Of a DNA stretch of 64,000 nucleotides, positions 1 to 9,835 are shown in pieces. Source of the DNA: Pseudomonadota bacterium (GTDB lineage Bacteria; Pseudomonadota; Alphaproteobacteria; Sphingomonadales; Sphingomonadaceae); assembly GCA_020160755.1 (NCBI GenBank), contig JAIUPN010000002.1, positions 248,001 to 312,000 of the forward strand, written 5' to 3'. The stretch's first letter is position 1. Every line of letters begins with the position of its first letter. The notes beneath the pieces are model-generated. The model had not been told where the DNA came from. It worked only from the letters and a program-made list of their open reading frames with translations, and searched no databases. The position numbers and the translations under genes are program-made.

Positions 1-2219
1 CCGGGTTTCAGCCGGTCGGACGCGCAGGCGCCGGTCGCCGCCGACCCGTCCGAATCGGTGCCGTTCAGGTCGTCCTTGCACGCCTGAATATTGGTGACCT
101 CGAAATTGACGCCGTTGAAGGTGTTGAGCTGGTAGTTGCTATATTCCTGATAAAAGGCGGCGATATTGACGTCGATGCCTGGACCGTCCCATTTGACCCC
201 GAGTTCATAGGCGTCGACCTTTTCGCTCGCGAATTGCAGGTCGCTCGCCTCGGGCCGGCCGTTGCCGGCGGTGTTGGCGGGGAGTGCCAGCCGCGCCGCG
301 CACGCGGGGTCGAAGGTCGCGCTGCACGTCCGGTCGAGCGCTGAAAAGTCGAGGTTGAAGCCCCCGGCCTTGTACCCCTTCGACGCCGATCCATAGACCA
401 GCCATTCAGGCGCGGGTTTCCAGCTGAGCACCGCGGTCCCGGTCCATTCATTGTCCTTGAACTTCGTCCCCGCGCTACCGCGCGGCAGGTCGGGCGCAGT
501 GCTGTTGATCACGCACGGCAGGGTTGCGAGCGACTGGAATGGCGAATTGACGATCAGCGGGCAGATCGCATTGTTGAAATTCGCGTCGGCATCCAGCGTC
601 TTGCGCTCGCTCGTATAGCGCGCGCCGATCGTGAAGGTCAGCACGTCGGGAACGATGTCGAAACTGTTGTGGGTAAAGACCGCGAAGTTGCGGCTGCGCT
701 GCGCAAAGGTCGATCCCTGATTGCCGGTGCCGTTGATCGCTAGCGCTGGCTGGCCGAGCGCGGCCGCGAGCGAGCCGAAGCCCGGGCGCGCCGGATTGGC
801 AATCAGCGACTGGAGCAGCGTCCGCGTCGCGCCCGGCGGCAGCACGGCGATCGTCCCCTGTACCACTGGCACGTTCACGCACGACGCGTTCGAGGGCAGC
901 ACCGCGCTCGGCAGCGCGCTCGCGAAGAGCAGGCAATTGGCGAATTGCTCGTAGTTGTTGCCATAGACGATGTCGTCGTCGACATCGAGTTTCTCGTTCG
1001 CATAATAGCCGCCGACCAGCCAGTCGAGCCGCCCGTCGAACGCCTCGCCCTGCAACCGGACTTCCTGCGTGAACAGGCGGAAACGGCGATCGAGGTCGGT
1101 GCGACGCAGAATATCGAGCGCGCTGAAGTCGGCGTCCTGACCCTGCGCATTCTTGTAATCGCGATAGGCGGTGATCGAGGTCAGCGTTGCCGCGCCCAGC
1201 TCCCAGTTCAGCTCGCCCGAAACGCCCCAGTCCTTGGTATCCGAACGATAGGTGACCCCCGGCGTCGTCGACTGGCGCCGGACGAACGGTGTTCCTCCGG
1301 GGGCGACCTGATGGTTTGCGCCCAAGGCTTGCAGGATCGGCAGCAATGTGTTCGCCGATGCCACAGGGAAGCCGTCGGGACCGCGCGCGAGGTTGCGCAC
1401 GGGGTTCAGCAGGATGCCGCCGCAGCAATTTTCGTTGCGCTTGCTGTAATCGGCGATCAGGCGGAATTTCAGCGTTTCGCTCGGCTCGAACAACGCCTGC
1501 CCGCGCACCAGCCAGCGGTCGCGGTCGTTGATGTCGGGTTCGCCGGCGGTCGCATTGTCGATGAAGCCGTCGCGTTTCTGCCAGACACCGTCGACGCGCA
1601 CCGCCGCCTTGTCGCCCAGCGGCGCGTTAATCATGCCGTCGACGCGCCAATAGTCGTAATTGCCATAGGATATCGAACCCTTGGCGCCGAAGCGGCCGAG
1701 GTCGGGACCTTTGGTCACGATGTTGATCAGGCCCGCAGTCGAGTTGCGCCCGAACAAGGTCCCTTGCGGTCCGCGCAGCACCTCGACGCGTTCGATATCG
1801 CCGAGTTCGGACAGGCCGACCCCGGTGCGGCTGCGATAGACGCCGTCGATGAACAGGCCGACCGACGATTCGAGGCCGGGATTCTCGCCGACCGTGCCGA
1901 TACCGCGGATGCGCGCCGAGAAATTGACCTCGCTCGTCGCGCCCGACACGAGCAGCGACGGCGCGACCTGCCCCAGCGCGCGCACGTCGGTGGCCCCCGT
2001 CTTTTCCAGCGTGTCGCCGGTGACCGCGGACACGGCGATCGGGACATCGGACAGCGCCTCGCTGCGCCGCGTCGCGGTGACGATGATCGTTTCGTCGTTC
2101 GTCGTGGTGCCGGCTCCCTGCGCGATGGCGGGCGCGGTCCACAGGGCAAACGAAAGCGGCAGGCCGGCGGCGCAGCTGCGCAGCAGGCGGGTACGGCGGG
2201 AACAGTCTGTCATGGTCAT
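1..2219 (-). CDS. TonB-dependent receptor (3' end outside window)
   Basis: Outer-membrane TonB-gated importer, ligand unknown. Read from an ATG at 2219 with a GGAGGA box 5 bases upstream, the frame stays open to the left edge, giving about 739 residues; the C-terminal strands are missing. Visible in order: a signal peptide ending near APAIAQ, a TonB-box-like stretch (ETIIVTATRR), the plug with the RIRGIGTVG, FIDGVYRSR and RVEVLRGPQGTLFGRN motifs, then barrel sequence with the GYKAGGFN block common in sphingomonad receptors. It closely resembles the complete receptor at 2451-5309 (both have a CC pair after an RNE motif), so the two look like tandem paralogues. They are separated by a terminator, so they are probably transcribed independently. 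Family is certain; substrate cannot be inferred. Confidence 0.93.
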   Translation of the reverse strand, partial: MTMTDCSRRTRLLRSCAAGLPLSFALWTAPAIAQGAGTTTNDETIIVTATRRSEALSDVPIAVSAVTGDTLEKTGATDVRALGQVAPSLLVSGATSEVNFSARIRGIGTVGENPGLESSVGLFIDGVYRSRTGVGLSELGDIERVEVLRGPQGTLFGRNSTAGLINIVTKGPDLGRFGAKGSISYGNYDYWRVDGMINAPLGDKAAVRVDGVWQKRDGFIDNATAGEPDINDRDRWLVRGQALFEPSETLKFRLIADYSKRNENCCGGILLNPVRNLARGPDGFPVASANTLLPILQALGANHQVAPGGTPFVRRQSTTPGVTYRSDTKDWGVSGELNWELGAATLTSITAYRDYKNAQGQDADFSALDILRRTDLDRRFRLFTQEVRLQGEAFDGRLDWLVGGYYANEKLDVDDDIVYGNNYEQFANCLLFASALPSAVLPSNASCVNVPVVQGTIAVLPPGATRTLLQSLIANPARPGFGSLAAALGQPALAINGTGNQGSTFAQRSRNFAVFTHNSFDIVPDVLTFTIGARYTSERKTLDADANFNNAICPLIVNSPFQSLATLPCVINSTAPDLPRGSAGTKFKDNEWTGTAVLSWKPAPEWLVYGSASKGYKAGGFNLDFSALDRTCSATFDPACAARLALPANTAGNGRPEASDLQFASEKVDAYELGVKWDGPGIDVNIAAFYQEYSNYQLNTFNGVNFEVTNIQACKDDLNGTDSDGSAATGACASDRLKP

Positions 2220-2391
2220 GGCCCTCCTCCACAGGTTTTTTCGTGCGGGAGAGCGTCGCGATATTCTATTTGTGGCCAGCCTATCACGACCGGGACGCGG
2301 CAAGCCAGCGCAAGCCGTTCCGTAACGTCATTGTCCGGCGCTGCGCGGCATTTATGTCACAGCTGTCAGAAGTGACGGGTTGACGTCATCC

Positions 2392-2430
2392 GCCAAAAGA
2401 AAAGGGGCGAGGCCAACGGCCCCGCCCCTC
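2392..2430 (-). terminator. Rho-independent terminator after the second TonB receptor
   Basis: On the minus strand, about 20 bases after the stop at 2451, a G+C-rich hairpin (2404-2428: GGGGCG/CGCCCC plus GGCC/GGCC around an AAC loop, one mismatch) is followed by TTTTCTTTT. It separates the two tandem receptors. Confidence 0.8.
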
Positions 2431-2450
2431 TGTTACAAAGGTCGCTGCGA

Positions 2451-5309
2451 TCAGAACTTGCCGCGCAGGGTCACGCCATAAGTCCGCGGTTCGGCGAGGA
2501 ACTGCGAGAAGATCTGGCGGCCGCCCGGATATTGCGGGTCGGCAAAGCCGGGCGACGTTGCGCCTTCCTGGAACGGCGAGTTGAAGGCGACCTGGGCATA
2601 TTGCTTGTTGAAGATATTCTGCGCCCAGAGCTCGATACCCCATTTCTCGTCCGCACCGCGCAGGCCGAGGCGGGCGTTGAAGATCGCATAACCGTCCTGC
2701 GCCTTTTGCGGGAACAGGTCCGAACCCGTGTTGTAATCGCTGGTCATGCGACCGTCGAGATAGACGAGACCGGTCAGGCCGCTGCTGCCGATATCGGGCG
2801 TCCAGGTCACGCTGCCGGTCGCGACCAGTTCGGGCGCGTTCGACATATTGTCGCCGGGAAGCAGGCGGAGCGCCTGATCGAGCGGCGCGCCCGCACTGTT
2901 GCCGACGAGGTTGCGGCGATATTTCGTCCGCGCATAGGTCAGGCCCGCGGTCATGCGGAAGCTTGGTGCCGGGACCAGCGAGGCTTCGAGTTCGACGCCT
3001 TCCGAACGGACGCCCCAGCCGACCTTGTTGGCGGCGCAGGCGCCCGTCGCATTCGCCGGATTGGCGTTGGCGGCGGTCGGCGCGACATAGTTTGACGACC
3101 CGGCAAATTTGTTCTGATCGCGGTCGGCGCCGTTGAGGTTCGTTTCGCACCCGTTGATGTTCTGAACGAGGAACACCGTGCCATTGAACGTATTGAGCTG
3201 GAAATTCTCGAAGTCCGAGCGGAACAGCGTGATGCCGAGGCCGAAGGGACCGGTCGAATATTTCGCGCCGATTTCGTAGCTGTTCACCAGTTCGGGGTCG
3301 AACTGGAGATTGCCGACGAGCGCCTGTGCGCCGCCGACCGCCGCGAAGGTCGAGCTCGGGGTGCTCGGTGCGAGGATGACCGGATTTTTCAGCGCCGAAC
3401 GGTCGAGGTTGAAGCCGCCCGCCTTGTACCCGCGCGAGTAGCTCGCATAGACCATCAGGTCGTCGATCGGCTTATACGACAGAATCGCGGTGCCGGTGAA
3501 CTCGTCCTCGCTGCGCTGGTCATTGATCGAGACACCGTTGAGTTCGGCGGTCGAATTGCCCTGACAGCTCAGCCCGAGGATGCCTGCGACCAACGGCTGC
3601 AGCGCGGCATTGGCAAGCAGCCCGCCGATGGCGGCCTGATTCTGCGTGCAGATATTGTTGTCGTTGGTGAACGACGCGCTGAACTTCTTCTTGTCGTGCG
3701 TGTAACGGATGCCGAAGGTGAAATCGAGCTTGTCGGTAATGTGGAAGATATTGTGCGTGAACAGCGCCCAATTGGTGCCGTTCTGATGGTAGCGGTCGTT
3801 GATGCTGCCCTTGTCGCTGAGCGTGCCGAGACGATCGATCGCCCCCAGCAACAGGGGCGTCGCTGCGCCGAATTGGCCGACGCCGCCATTGGCCGCGAGC
3901 AGACCGGCGCGTCCCGCCGGGCTGAGGCAGCCGGGCGACGTCGGACCGTAAGCGAAGGCGAAGCTGCCCGAGACAAGGCGGCATGCCGCGAACCGGCCAT
4001 ATTCGGTGCCAAAGCGCAGATTGTCGCGGACGGTTAGCTTTTCGTTCGCGTAAAAGCCGCCGACGAGCCAGTCGAGCTTGCCGTCGAAGGCTTCGCCCTG
4101 CACGCGCAGTTCCTGCGTGAAGGTGTGGAACTGGCGATAGGCGTCGTCGCTCGGGGCGCGATAGAGGATGTCGACCGAGCCATAGTCGAGGTCGCCCGCC
4201 TGCCCCGAACGATATTCGCGGTAGCCGGTGATCGAGGTGATCGTCGCGCCGCCCAGATCATAATCGATCTGGCCCGAGAAGCCGTAGTCCTTGGTTTTGC
4301 CTGCAAAGCTGCGGCCCGGCGTGACCGAGATGTTGCGATCATAACCCTGGTTGAAGGCGCCGATCGGCTGGCCGAGGTCGCGCAGGACCGTGACGATATT
4401 GTTCGCCGTCGGGGGAACCGGGGCGCCCGGCGGCAGCGGCAGCGGCGACGGGTTGTTCAGATTGCCGATCGCGGGGTTGACGCTGCTGTCGACATAGATC
4501 GCGCCGCAGCACTTCTCGTTGCGATAGGTATAATCGGCGATCAGCCGGATCGACAGCGCGTCGGTCGGCTCGAACAGGAGCTGGCCGCGCAGGAAATAGC
4601 GGTCGCGGTTGTTCACGTCGGTGTTGTTCGCCGCGTCCTTCAGGAAGCCGTCGCGCTTCACCCAGATGCCGTCGAGACGGGCGGCGAGGGTGTCGCTGAT
4701 CGGCCCGGTGACGCTGCCGCCGATGCGCCAATAGTCGTAATTGCCATAAGTGACTTCACCCGTGGCGCCGAATTCGAAGCTTGGCTTTTTCGAATAGATG
4801 CTGATCAGGCCTGCCGACGAGTTGCGGCCGCCGAGCGTACCCTGCGGGCCGCGCTGGACTTCGACGCGGTCGATTTCGCCGAGTTCGTTGAGGCCGATGC
4901 CCGATCGTGAGCGATAGACGCCGTCGATGAAGACGGGGACCGAGCTTTCGAGGCCGGGGTTGTCGCCGACGGTGCCGATGCCGCGGATACGCGCCGAGCC
5001 GTTCGCTTCCGAACCGGTCGACGAGACGAGCAGCGACGGGGCGACCTGGTTCAGCTGGCGGATGTCGTTCGCGCCGCTGTTCTGCAAGGTTTCGGCGCTG
5101 ACCGCCGAGATGGCGACCGGCACGTCCGAGAGCAGCTGGGCGCGGCCCTGCGCGGTGACGATGATCGGGGTGTTGTCGCTGTCGTCGGCCGTGGTGTCGG
5201 CAGGTGCGTCCTGCGCAAAGGCCGGAGCCGAGATCGCCGCGAGGGCAATCGAGACGCCGAGCGCGCTCGTACGCAGAAAACGGGCAGCACGAAGGGAAGA
5301 TGATTTCAT
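2451..5309 (-). CDS. TonB-dependent receptor, complete
   Basis: Outer-membrane active importer of 952 residues energised by TonB-ExbB-ExbD (a set lies at 44.0-46.7 kb). I chose the ATG at 5309 because GAGAGGAG lies 9 bases upstream; the in-frame ATG at 5330 has no such site. Residues 1-32 are a signal peptide ending SAPAFA; a TonB-box-like segment (NTPIIVTAQ) follows, then the plug (RIRGIGTVGDNPG, FIDGVYRSR, RGPQGTLGGRN) to about residue 165, and a long barrel ending in a terminal Phe (VTLRGKF), the usual C-terminal signature of outer-membrane barrels. The large loops and sphingomonad-type GYKAGGFN block suggest the family often linked to uptake of aromatic compounds or complex carbon, but nothing nearby identifies the ligand. 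Confidence 0.95.
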   Translation of the reverse strand: MKSSSLRAARFLRTSALGVSIALAAISAPAFAQDAPADTTADDSDNTPIIVTAQGRAQLLSDVPVAISAVSAETLQNSGANDIRQLNQVAPSLLVSSTGSEANGSARIRGIGTVGDNPGLESSVPVFIDGVYRSRSGIGLNELGEIDRVEVQRGPQGTLGGRNSSAGLISIYSKKPSFEFGATGEVTYGNYDYWRIGGSVTGPISDTLAARLDGIWVKRDGFLKDAANNTDVNNRDRYFLRGQLLFEPTDALSIRLIADYTYRNEKCCGAIYVDSSVNPAIGNLNNPSPLPLPPGAPVPPTANNIVTVLRDLGQPIGAFNQGYDRNISVTPGRSFAGKTKDYGFSGQIDYDLGGATITSITGYREYRSGQAGDLDYGSVDILYRAPSDDAYRQFHTFTQELRVQGEAFDGKLDWLVGGFYANEKLTVRDNLRFGTEYGRFAACRLVSGSFAFAYGPTSPGCLSPAGRAGLLAANGGVGQFGAATPLLLGAIDRLGTLSDKGSINDRYHQNGTNWALFTHNIFHITDKLDFTFGIRYTHDKKKFSASFTNDNNICTQNQAAIGGLLANAALQPLVAGILGLSCQGNSTAELNGVSINDQRSEDEFTGTAILSYKPIDDLMVYASYSRGYKAGGFNLDRSALKNPVILAPSTPSSTFAAVGGAQALVGNLQFDPELVNSYEIGAKYSTGPFGLGITLFRSDFENFQLNTFNGTVFLVQNINGCETNLNGADRDQNKFAGSSNYVAPTAANANPANATGACAANKVGWGVRSEGVELEASLVPAPSFRMTAGLTYARTKYRRNLVGNSAGAPLDQALRLLPGDNMSNAPELVATGSVTWTPDIGSSGLTGLVYLDGRMTSDYNTGSDLFPQKAQDGYAIFNARLGLRGADEKWGIELWAQNIFNKQYAQVAFNSPFQEGATSPGFADPQYPGGRQIFSQFLAEPRTYGVTLRGKF

Positions 5310-5461
5310 ATCGGGCACTCCTCTCAACATTTATTTATTTTTGTTGCGGGTGGAGCATAACTCAATTGCGCGACCGATCCAGCCGGAGCCACGCTTTTGC
5401 GTCGTTTTTGATCGGGTGAGGCTTTTTGGTCACAGGCGGAAAAGCGTATGTTCGGCAGGGT

Positions 5462-6184
5462 TTAGGCGCCAGTTTGCCGCGTCGGCGGGCTTGCCGTAGC
5501 GTCATCGCCGCCGCGACCGGCGCACGGGAAGCGGAGCTGGCGGCCGCGCGCGACGAGCATCGCCGCATAGGGTCCGTCAAAATTTGCCGCGATTGCGGGG
5601 TCTTCGGCGGCAAGGCCGCCTGTCAGGCTGCCGAAGGCGGGCAGGATCAATCGCCGCGCGTCGCCCGCGAAACAGGGACGCGAAATCGGACGGCCGCGAA
5701 TGTTCAGCCGGAGCTTGGGGTGAAAATGCCCCGAAATCTCCGGCCGCGTCTCGCTGCTTTGACTCTGGTGGCGAAAGACGATGCCGTCGACGACCAATTC
5801 GTCGGCAACGTCGCCCCCCCATGCGCCGCCGGTCAGCCCATCGTGATTGCCCGCGATCCACAGGAGTTTGGCCGCCGCCGTCTGCCCCGACAGGCGCTCG
5901 GCCACCGCGGGCACGATCCGTTCTGCCGCGTCCCGATCATGGAAACTGTCGCCGAGACACCAGATCGCGCGCGCGCCGGTTTCGGCGGCCAGCGCGGCGA
6001 GCCGGTCGAGCGTGTCGTGGCTGTCATAGGGCGGGAGCGGCTGGCCGAGCGCGGCGTACCAGCTTGCCTTTTCGAGGTGCAGGTCGGCGACGATCAGCGC
6101 GCCGCGACGCGGCCAGAACAGCGCGCGCTCGGCCAGCATCCGGAACGACTGCCCTGCAAAGTCAAAAGTCGGCGCGGCGGACAT
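5462..6184 (-). CDS. pdeM: Ligase-associated metallophosphoesterase PdeM
   Basis: Calcineurin-like phosphoesterase of 240 residues, of the family encoded with ligase-associated DNA-damage-response proteins (a DNA ligase, an Lhr-type helicase and an exonuclease). The metal-binding motifs are visible in order: DLHLE (about residue 34), LGDSFHD, GNHDG and GHFHP. The start at 6184 (MSAAPTFDF) is preferred over the longer open frame because the upstream extension has arginine-rich shadow composition. It is 40 bases downstream of the aspartyl-protease gene, itself 69 bases downstream of the lhr helicase gene, so all three are probably one operon. The family is thought to process DNA or nucleotides during repair; the exact substrate is not evident from sequence. 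Confidence 0.88.
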   Translation of the reverse strand: MSAAPTFDFAGQSFRMLAERALFWPRRGALIVADLHLEKASWYAALGQPLPPYDSHDTLDRLAALAAETGARAIWCLGDSFHDRDAAERIVPAVAERLSGQTAAAKLLWIAGNHDGLTGGAWGGDVADELVVDGIVFRHQSQSSETRPEISGHFHPKLRLNIRGRPISRPCFAGDARRLILPAFGSLTGGLAAEDPAIAANFDGPYAAMLVARGRQLRFPCAGRGGDDATASPPTRQTGA

Positions 6185-6224
6185 GGCGCCGCTATGCCGG
6201 TGCGGCGGATGCGCCGCAAGCGCC

Positions 6225-7256
6225 CTAACTGCCCTGCGTTGCCATGTTTGCGGCGAAGCGCTGGCCGGCCTTGCGGCTGGCTTCGTCGGGCAGATCGAAC
6301 ACGACGCGCTTGTTCGGGAAATCGATCTCGACGCGGTCGAACAGCGACAGGCTGTCCATGCCGAGCAACAGCGCGGGCCGTTCGTGCAGCCCGAGCGCGC
6401 GGAAGGCCTGGCCGTCGGCAAAGGCGACCGGCAGGTCGTTGACGTCCATGCCGTTGATCACGATCCGCCTGATCGCCGTCTGCATGGCGGGGACCGACTC
6501 CCCCGTCACCGCGTCGAGGATCGTCTCGGTAAAGGGAAAGCGGTTCGCGCGCTTGCTCGCGACCAGCCGCTGCAGCGCCATATTGCCGACGCTCGTCTGC
6601 GCGCCGGTGTCGACGATGACGTCGATGCGTTTGCCGTTCAGCCGCGCGTCGGACAGGATGAGGCGTCCCGCCGAATTGCGCGCGGTGACGACGATTGCGT
6701 CATCGTCGCGAATGATCGGCTGCGCGCGGCGTCGCGTCTCCAGTATCTGCATGCTTTCCTTGCGGAAATCGATGAGCACGCGGCGTTCCTCGAGCATGTC
6801 GACCCCGATCAGCCCCGCGGCGCCGATATGCCGCCCGAAAAAGGCCGGCGCATCGACCGAGGCGAGGTGGAGCTTCGCCATCTGGAGCGCCGCGACGCGG
6901 TAGCTGGGAACGGTCGCCGATCCGCCGATCGTTGCAAGCCGCAGCTTCGCGCCCTCGGCCAGCCCCAGCCGTTCGGCGAGTTCGCGCGCGATCACCGTGC
7001 GCTCGGCGCCGGTGTCGACGAGGAAGGAGAAGGGGCCCTTGCCGCCGACCATGACCTTCACCGACATGCGCCGCGACGCGTCGAGGTCGAAAGGTTCGAT
7101 GAAGGGGACGACGACGACCGGCGGCGCGATCACCTCGCCCGTCGCGGCGGGGGTTGCGGCCGGTGCCGGGTCGGGGGGAGCCGGCGTCGCGCCGACGAGC
7201 GCCGGGGCGGCGAGCAGCAGCGCAAACAGGACGGACCGCTGGGTAGCTTGGGTCAT
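6225..7256 (-). CDS. Secreted retropepsin-like aspartyl protease, two domains
   Basis: Exported protein of 343 residues. An N-terminal signal peptide (about 1-22) is followed by a Pro/Ala-rich linker and then two retropepsin-like halves, each with the catalytic-type VDTGA motif (Asp near residues 81 and 216). A second conserved segment, GLIGVDMLEERRVLIDF, closes the first half. The double motif suggests that one chain forms the active site by itself, as in pepsin, rather than dimerising as retroviral enzymes do. The start at 7256 has AGAGG 9 bases upstream. It sits between lhr and pdeM on the same strand, a surprising position for an envelope protease; its substrate is unknown. Confidence 0.85.
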   Translation of the reverse strand: MTQATQRSVLFALLLAAPALVGATPAPPDPAPAATPAATGEVIAPPVVVVPFIEPFDLDASRRMSVKVMVGGKGPFSFLVDTGAERTVIARELAERLGLAEGAKLRLATIGGSATVPSYRVAALQMAKLHLASVDAPAFFGRHIGAAGLIGVDMLEERRVLIDFRKESMQILETRRRAQPIIRDDDAIVVTARNSAGRLILSDARLNGKRIDVIVDTGAQTSVGNMALQRLVASKRANRFPFTETILDAVTGESVPAMQTAIRRIVINGMDVNDLPVAFADGQAFRALGLHERPALLLGMDSLSLFDRVEIDFPNKRVVFDLPDEASRKAGQRFAANMATQGS

Positions 7257-7325
7257 CGCTGGCATCCTCTGTATATTTTGTCGCAATCTACGCCTCATCG
7301 GGCCTTGCAGCAAGCGAAACGCCGG

Positions 7326-9737
7326 TCACTGGTCGAGGCGCATCGCCCGTTCGGCGAGTGTGTCGGCGAGCTCGCCGAGCAGCGCGTCGTCGATATCGGC
7401 CGCGGCGACATTCTCGCGCCCGATCAGCACGAGCACGGGAATCGCGAGCGGGCTGATCCGGTCCAGCCTTTGGTGCAGCATCGTCCCCGCCGCGCGGTCG
7501 AGCAGATCGCCCAGACGCGCGACGTCGGTCAGCCGTTCGCGTGCGTCGGCCCACGCGGCTTCGAGCAGCAAATGGTCAGGCTCGTATTTTTGCAGCACAT
7601 CGAAGATCAGGTCGGTCGAAAAGGTGACCTGCTTGCCCGTCTTGCGCTTGCCCGGATGCTGACGCTCGATCAGCCCGCCGATCACCGCGACCTCGCGAAA
7701 GGCGCGCTTCAAGAGATGCGACCGCTCGACCCATTCGATAAATTCGTCTTCGAGGATCGCGGCGTCGAACAGCGTTTCGGGATGCGTTACCTCGCGCAGC
7801 GACCAGATGGCGATGGCGTAGTCGGAGGCGACGAAGCCCAGCGGCTGCAGCCCGGCGCGCTCCATGCGCTTGGTGAGTAACATGCCGAGCGACTGATGCG
7901 CATTCCATCCTTCGAAGGGGTAACAGACGAGATAATGATGCCCCTCGTGCGGAAAGGTTTCGACAAGCAGCTCTCCGGGGCGCGGCAGCACCGATCGCAG
8001 CGCCTGCATCTCCAGCCAGAAACGCACGTCTTCGGGAAAGCGGTGCCAGCTTGCCGGGTCGGCAAGGAATGCGCGGACCCGGTCTGCGAGTCGCGTCGAG
8101 ATGGCAAGCCGCGCGCCCATATAGCTCGGGATCCGTGCGGGCCGCGTCGTTGCGCGGACGATCAGGTCGGTGTCGCGGATCGACTCGACCTCGAGGCTGA
8201 GCCCGGCGAAGGCGAAGGTGTCGCCGGGCGACAGCGTGCTCGCGAAATATTCCTCGACCTTGCCGAGCCGTCGGCCGTTCCTGAACCGGACATCGGCCAT
8301 CGGCGCCTCGACGATGATCCCGGCGTTGAGCCGGTGCTGCGCCGCGAGCCGCGGGTGCGCGATGCGCCAGCCGCCCTCTCCATCGGGGGCGAGGCGGCGG
8401 AAACGGTCATAGCTTTTGAGCGCATAGCCGCCGTCGCGTACGAAGCCGAGGAGGCGGGTGAAGATTTCGGAGTCGATCCACCGATAGGGCGTCGCCGACC
8501 GGATCTCGGCGAGCAGCTCATCCTCGCGAAACGGCGCCGCGCAGGCGAGCGCCATCACATGCTGCGCGAGCACGTCGAGCGCGCCGGGGCGGAAGCGATC
8601 GGCGTCGCGCTCGCCCGCGTCCACCGCATCGAGCGCCGCGCGTGCCTCGAGATATTCGAAGCGGTTGCCGGGGACGATCAGCGCGCGGCTCGGCTCGTCG
8701 AGCCGGTGGTTGGCGCGCCCGATGCGCTGGAGCAGCCGCGAGGAGCCTTTCGGCGCTCCCATCTGGATCACGCAATCGACGTCGCCCCAGTCGAGTCCGA
8801 GATCGAGGCTCGACGTCGCGACGAGCGCGCGCAGCCGCCCTTCGGCCATCGCCGCTTCGGCGCGCTGGCGCGCTTCGCGGTCGAGGCTGCCGTGGTGGAT
8901 CGCGATGGGGAGCGACAGGTCGTTGACCTTCCAAAGCTCCTGAAAGATCAGCTCGGCGAGCCCGCGCGTGTTGCAGAAGATGATCGTCGTGCGGTTCTTC
9001 GCAATCTCCTGCATCACCTGATGGACCGCATAGCGCCCCGAGTGCCCGGCCCAGGGCACCGCCCCTTCGGGCAGGAGGATCGCGATGTCGGGATCGGCGC
9101 CCGCCTCGCCCTCGACCAGCGTCACGGCGTCCGCGTCGCCGCCGGGCGCGAGCCAGCCGCGATAGGCGGCCGTGTCGGCGATCGTCGCCGACAGGCCGAC
9201 GCGGCGGAGGCCGGGAGCGATCGTCTGGAGGCGCGCGAGGGCAAGACTGAGCAGGTCGCCACGCTTGCCGGGCGCGAAGGCGTGGATCTCGTCGATCACC
9301 ACGGTCTTGAGGTCGGCGAACATCGTGAAACTGTCGGGGTAGGACAGCAACAGCGACAGCGATTCGGGGGTGGTCAGCAATATGTTGGGCGGCCGGCTGC
9401 GCTGGCGTGCCTTCTTGTCCGACGATGTGTCGCCGCTCCGGCTCTCGACGCTGATGTCGAGCTCCATCTCGGCGATCGGGCCGAGGAGGTTGCGCTCGAC
9501 GTCGGCGGCGAGCGCCTTCAGCGGCGAAACATAGAGCGTGTGTAGCCGGTCGGACGGATGCTCCGCGAGGTCGACGAGCGTCGGCAGGAATCCCGACAGC
9601 GTTTTGCCCGCACCGGTTGCGGCGACGAGCAACGCGCTCTCGCCGCGCGTCCCCGCCGCGAGCATCTCGGCCTGATGCCGCCGGAGCCGCCACCCGCGCG
9701 CGGCGAACCAGTCGGTGAAGGGAGCGGGGAGCGGCAT
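7326..9737 (-). CDS. lhr: Ligase-associated DEXH-box helicase, Lhr family
   Basis: Superfamily 2 DNA helicase of 803 residues acting in DNA repair. The Q-motif-like RRHQAEML, Walker A ATGAGKT (about residues 40-46), DEIH Walker B, SAT motif (VGLSATI), the C-terminal RecA domain (ATSSLDLGLDWGDVD) and QRIGRANH are all readable, followed by the long Lhr-specific C-terminal region. The start at 9737 (MPLPAPFTDWF) was chosen because the 99 bases upstream in frame run towards a palindromic intergenic repeat. Family members encoded with pdeM and a ligase are annotated as ligase-associated DNA-damage-response helicases; the ligase is not in this window. Probably first gene of the lhr / protease / pdeM operon. 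Confidence 0.92.
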   Translation of the reverse strand: MPLPAPFTDWFAARGWRLRRHQAEMLAAGTRGESALLVAATGAGKTLSGFLPTLVDLAEHPSDRLHTLYVSPLKALAADVERNLLGPIAEMELDISVESRSGDTSSDKKARQRSRPPNILLTTPESLSLLLSYPDSFTMFADLKTVVIDEIHAFAPGKRGDLLSLALARLQTIAPGLRRVGLSATIADTAAYRGWLAPGGDADAVTLVEGEAGADPDIAILLPEGAVPWAGHSGRYAVHQVMQEIAKNRTTIIFCNTRGLAELIFQELWKVNDLSLPIAIHHGSLDREARQRAEAAMAEGRLRALVATSSLDLGLDWGDVDCVIQMGAPKGSSRLLQRIGRANHRLDEPSRALIVPGNRFEYLEARAALDAVDAGERDADRFRPGALDVLAQHVMALACAAPFREDELLAEIRSATPYRWIDSEIFTRLLGFVRDGGYALKSYDRFRRLAPDGEGGWRIAHPRLAAQHRLNAGIIVEAPMADVRFRNGRRLGKVEEYFASTLSPGDTFAFAGLSLEVESIRDTDLIVRATTRPARIPSYMGARLAISTRLADRVRAFLADPASWHRFPEDVRFWLEMQALRSVLPRPGELLVETFPHEGHHYLVCYPFEGWNAHQSLGMLLTKRMERAGLQPLGFVASDYAIAIWSLREVTHPETLFDAAILEDEFIEWVERSHLLKRAFREVAVIGGLIERQHPGKRKTGKQVTFSTDLIFDVLQKYEPDHLLLEAAWADARERLTDVARLGDLLDRAAGTMLHQRLDRISPLAIPVLVLIGRENVAAADIDDALLGELADTLAERAMRLDQ

Positions 9738-9835
9738 ACTGGGATCGTGGGGCGGGAGCGAGGCGCGTGCAATGCTTCTCTTGTCGATGACGTTGGGGCG
9801 CTTCGACCGATTTCTGCTATTCTCTATTGTCGTCA

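Noticed and set aside
945..2375. Long plus-strand open frame opposite the first TonB receptor
   Set aside because: Arg/Ala/Gly-rich shadow frame produced by high GC; the minus-strand frame has recognisable receptor motifs.
7896..9545. 549-codon plus-strand frame opposite lhr
   Set aside because: Antisense shadow of the helicase gene.
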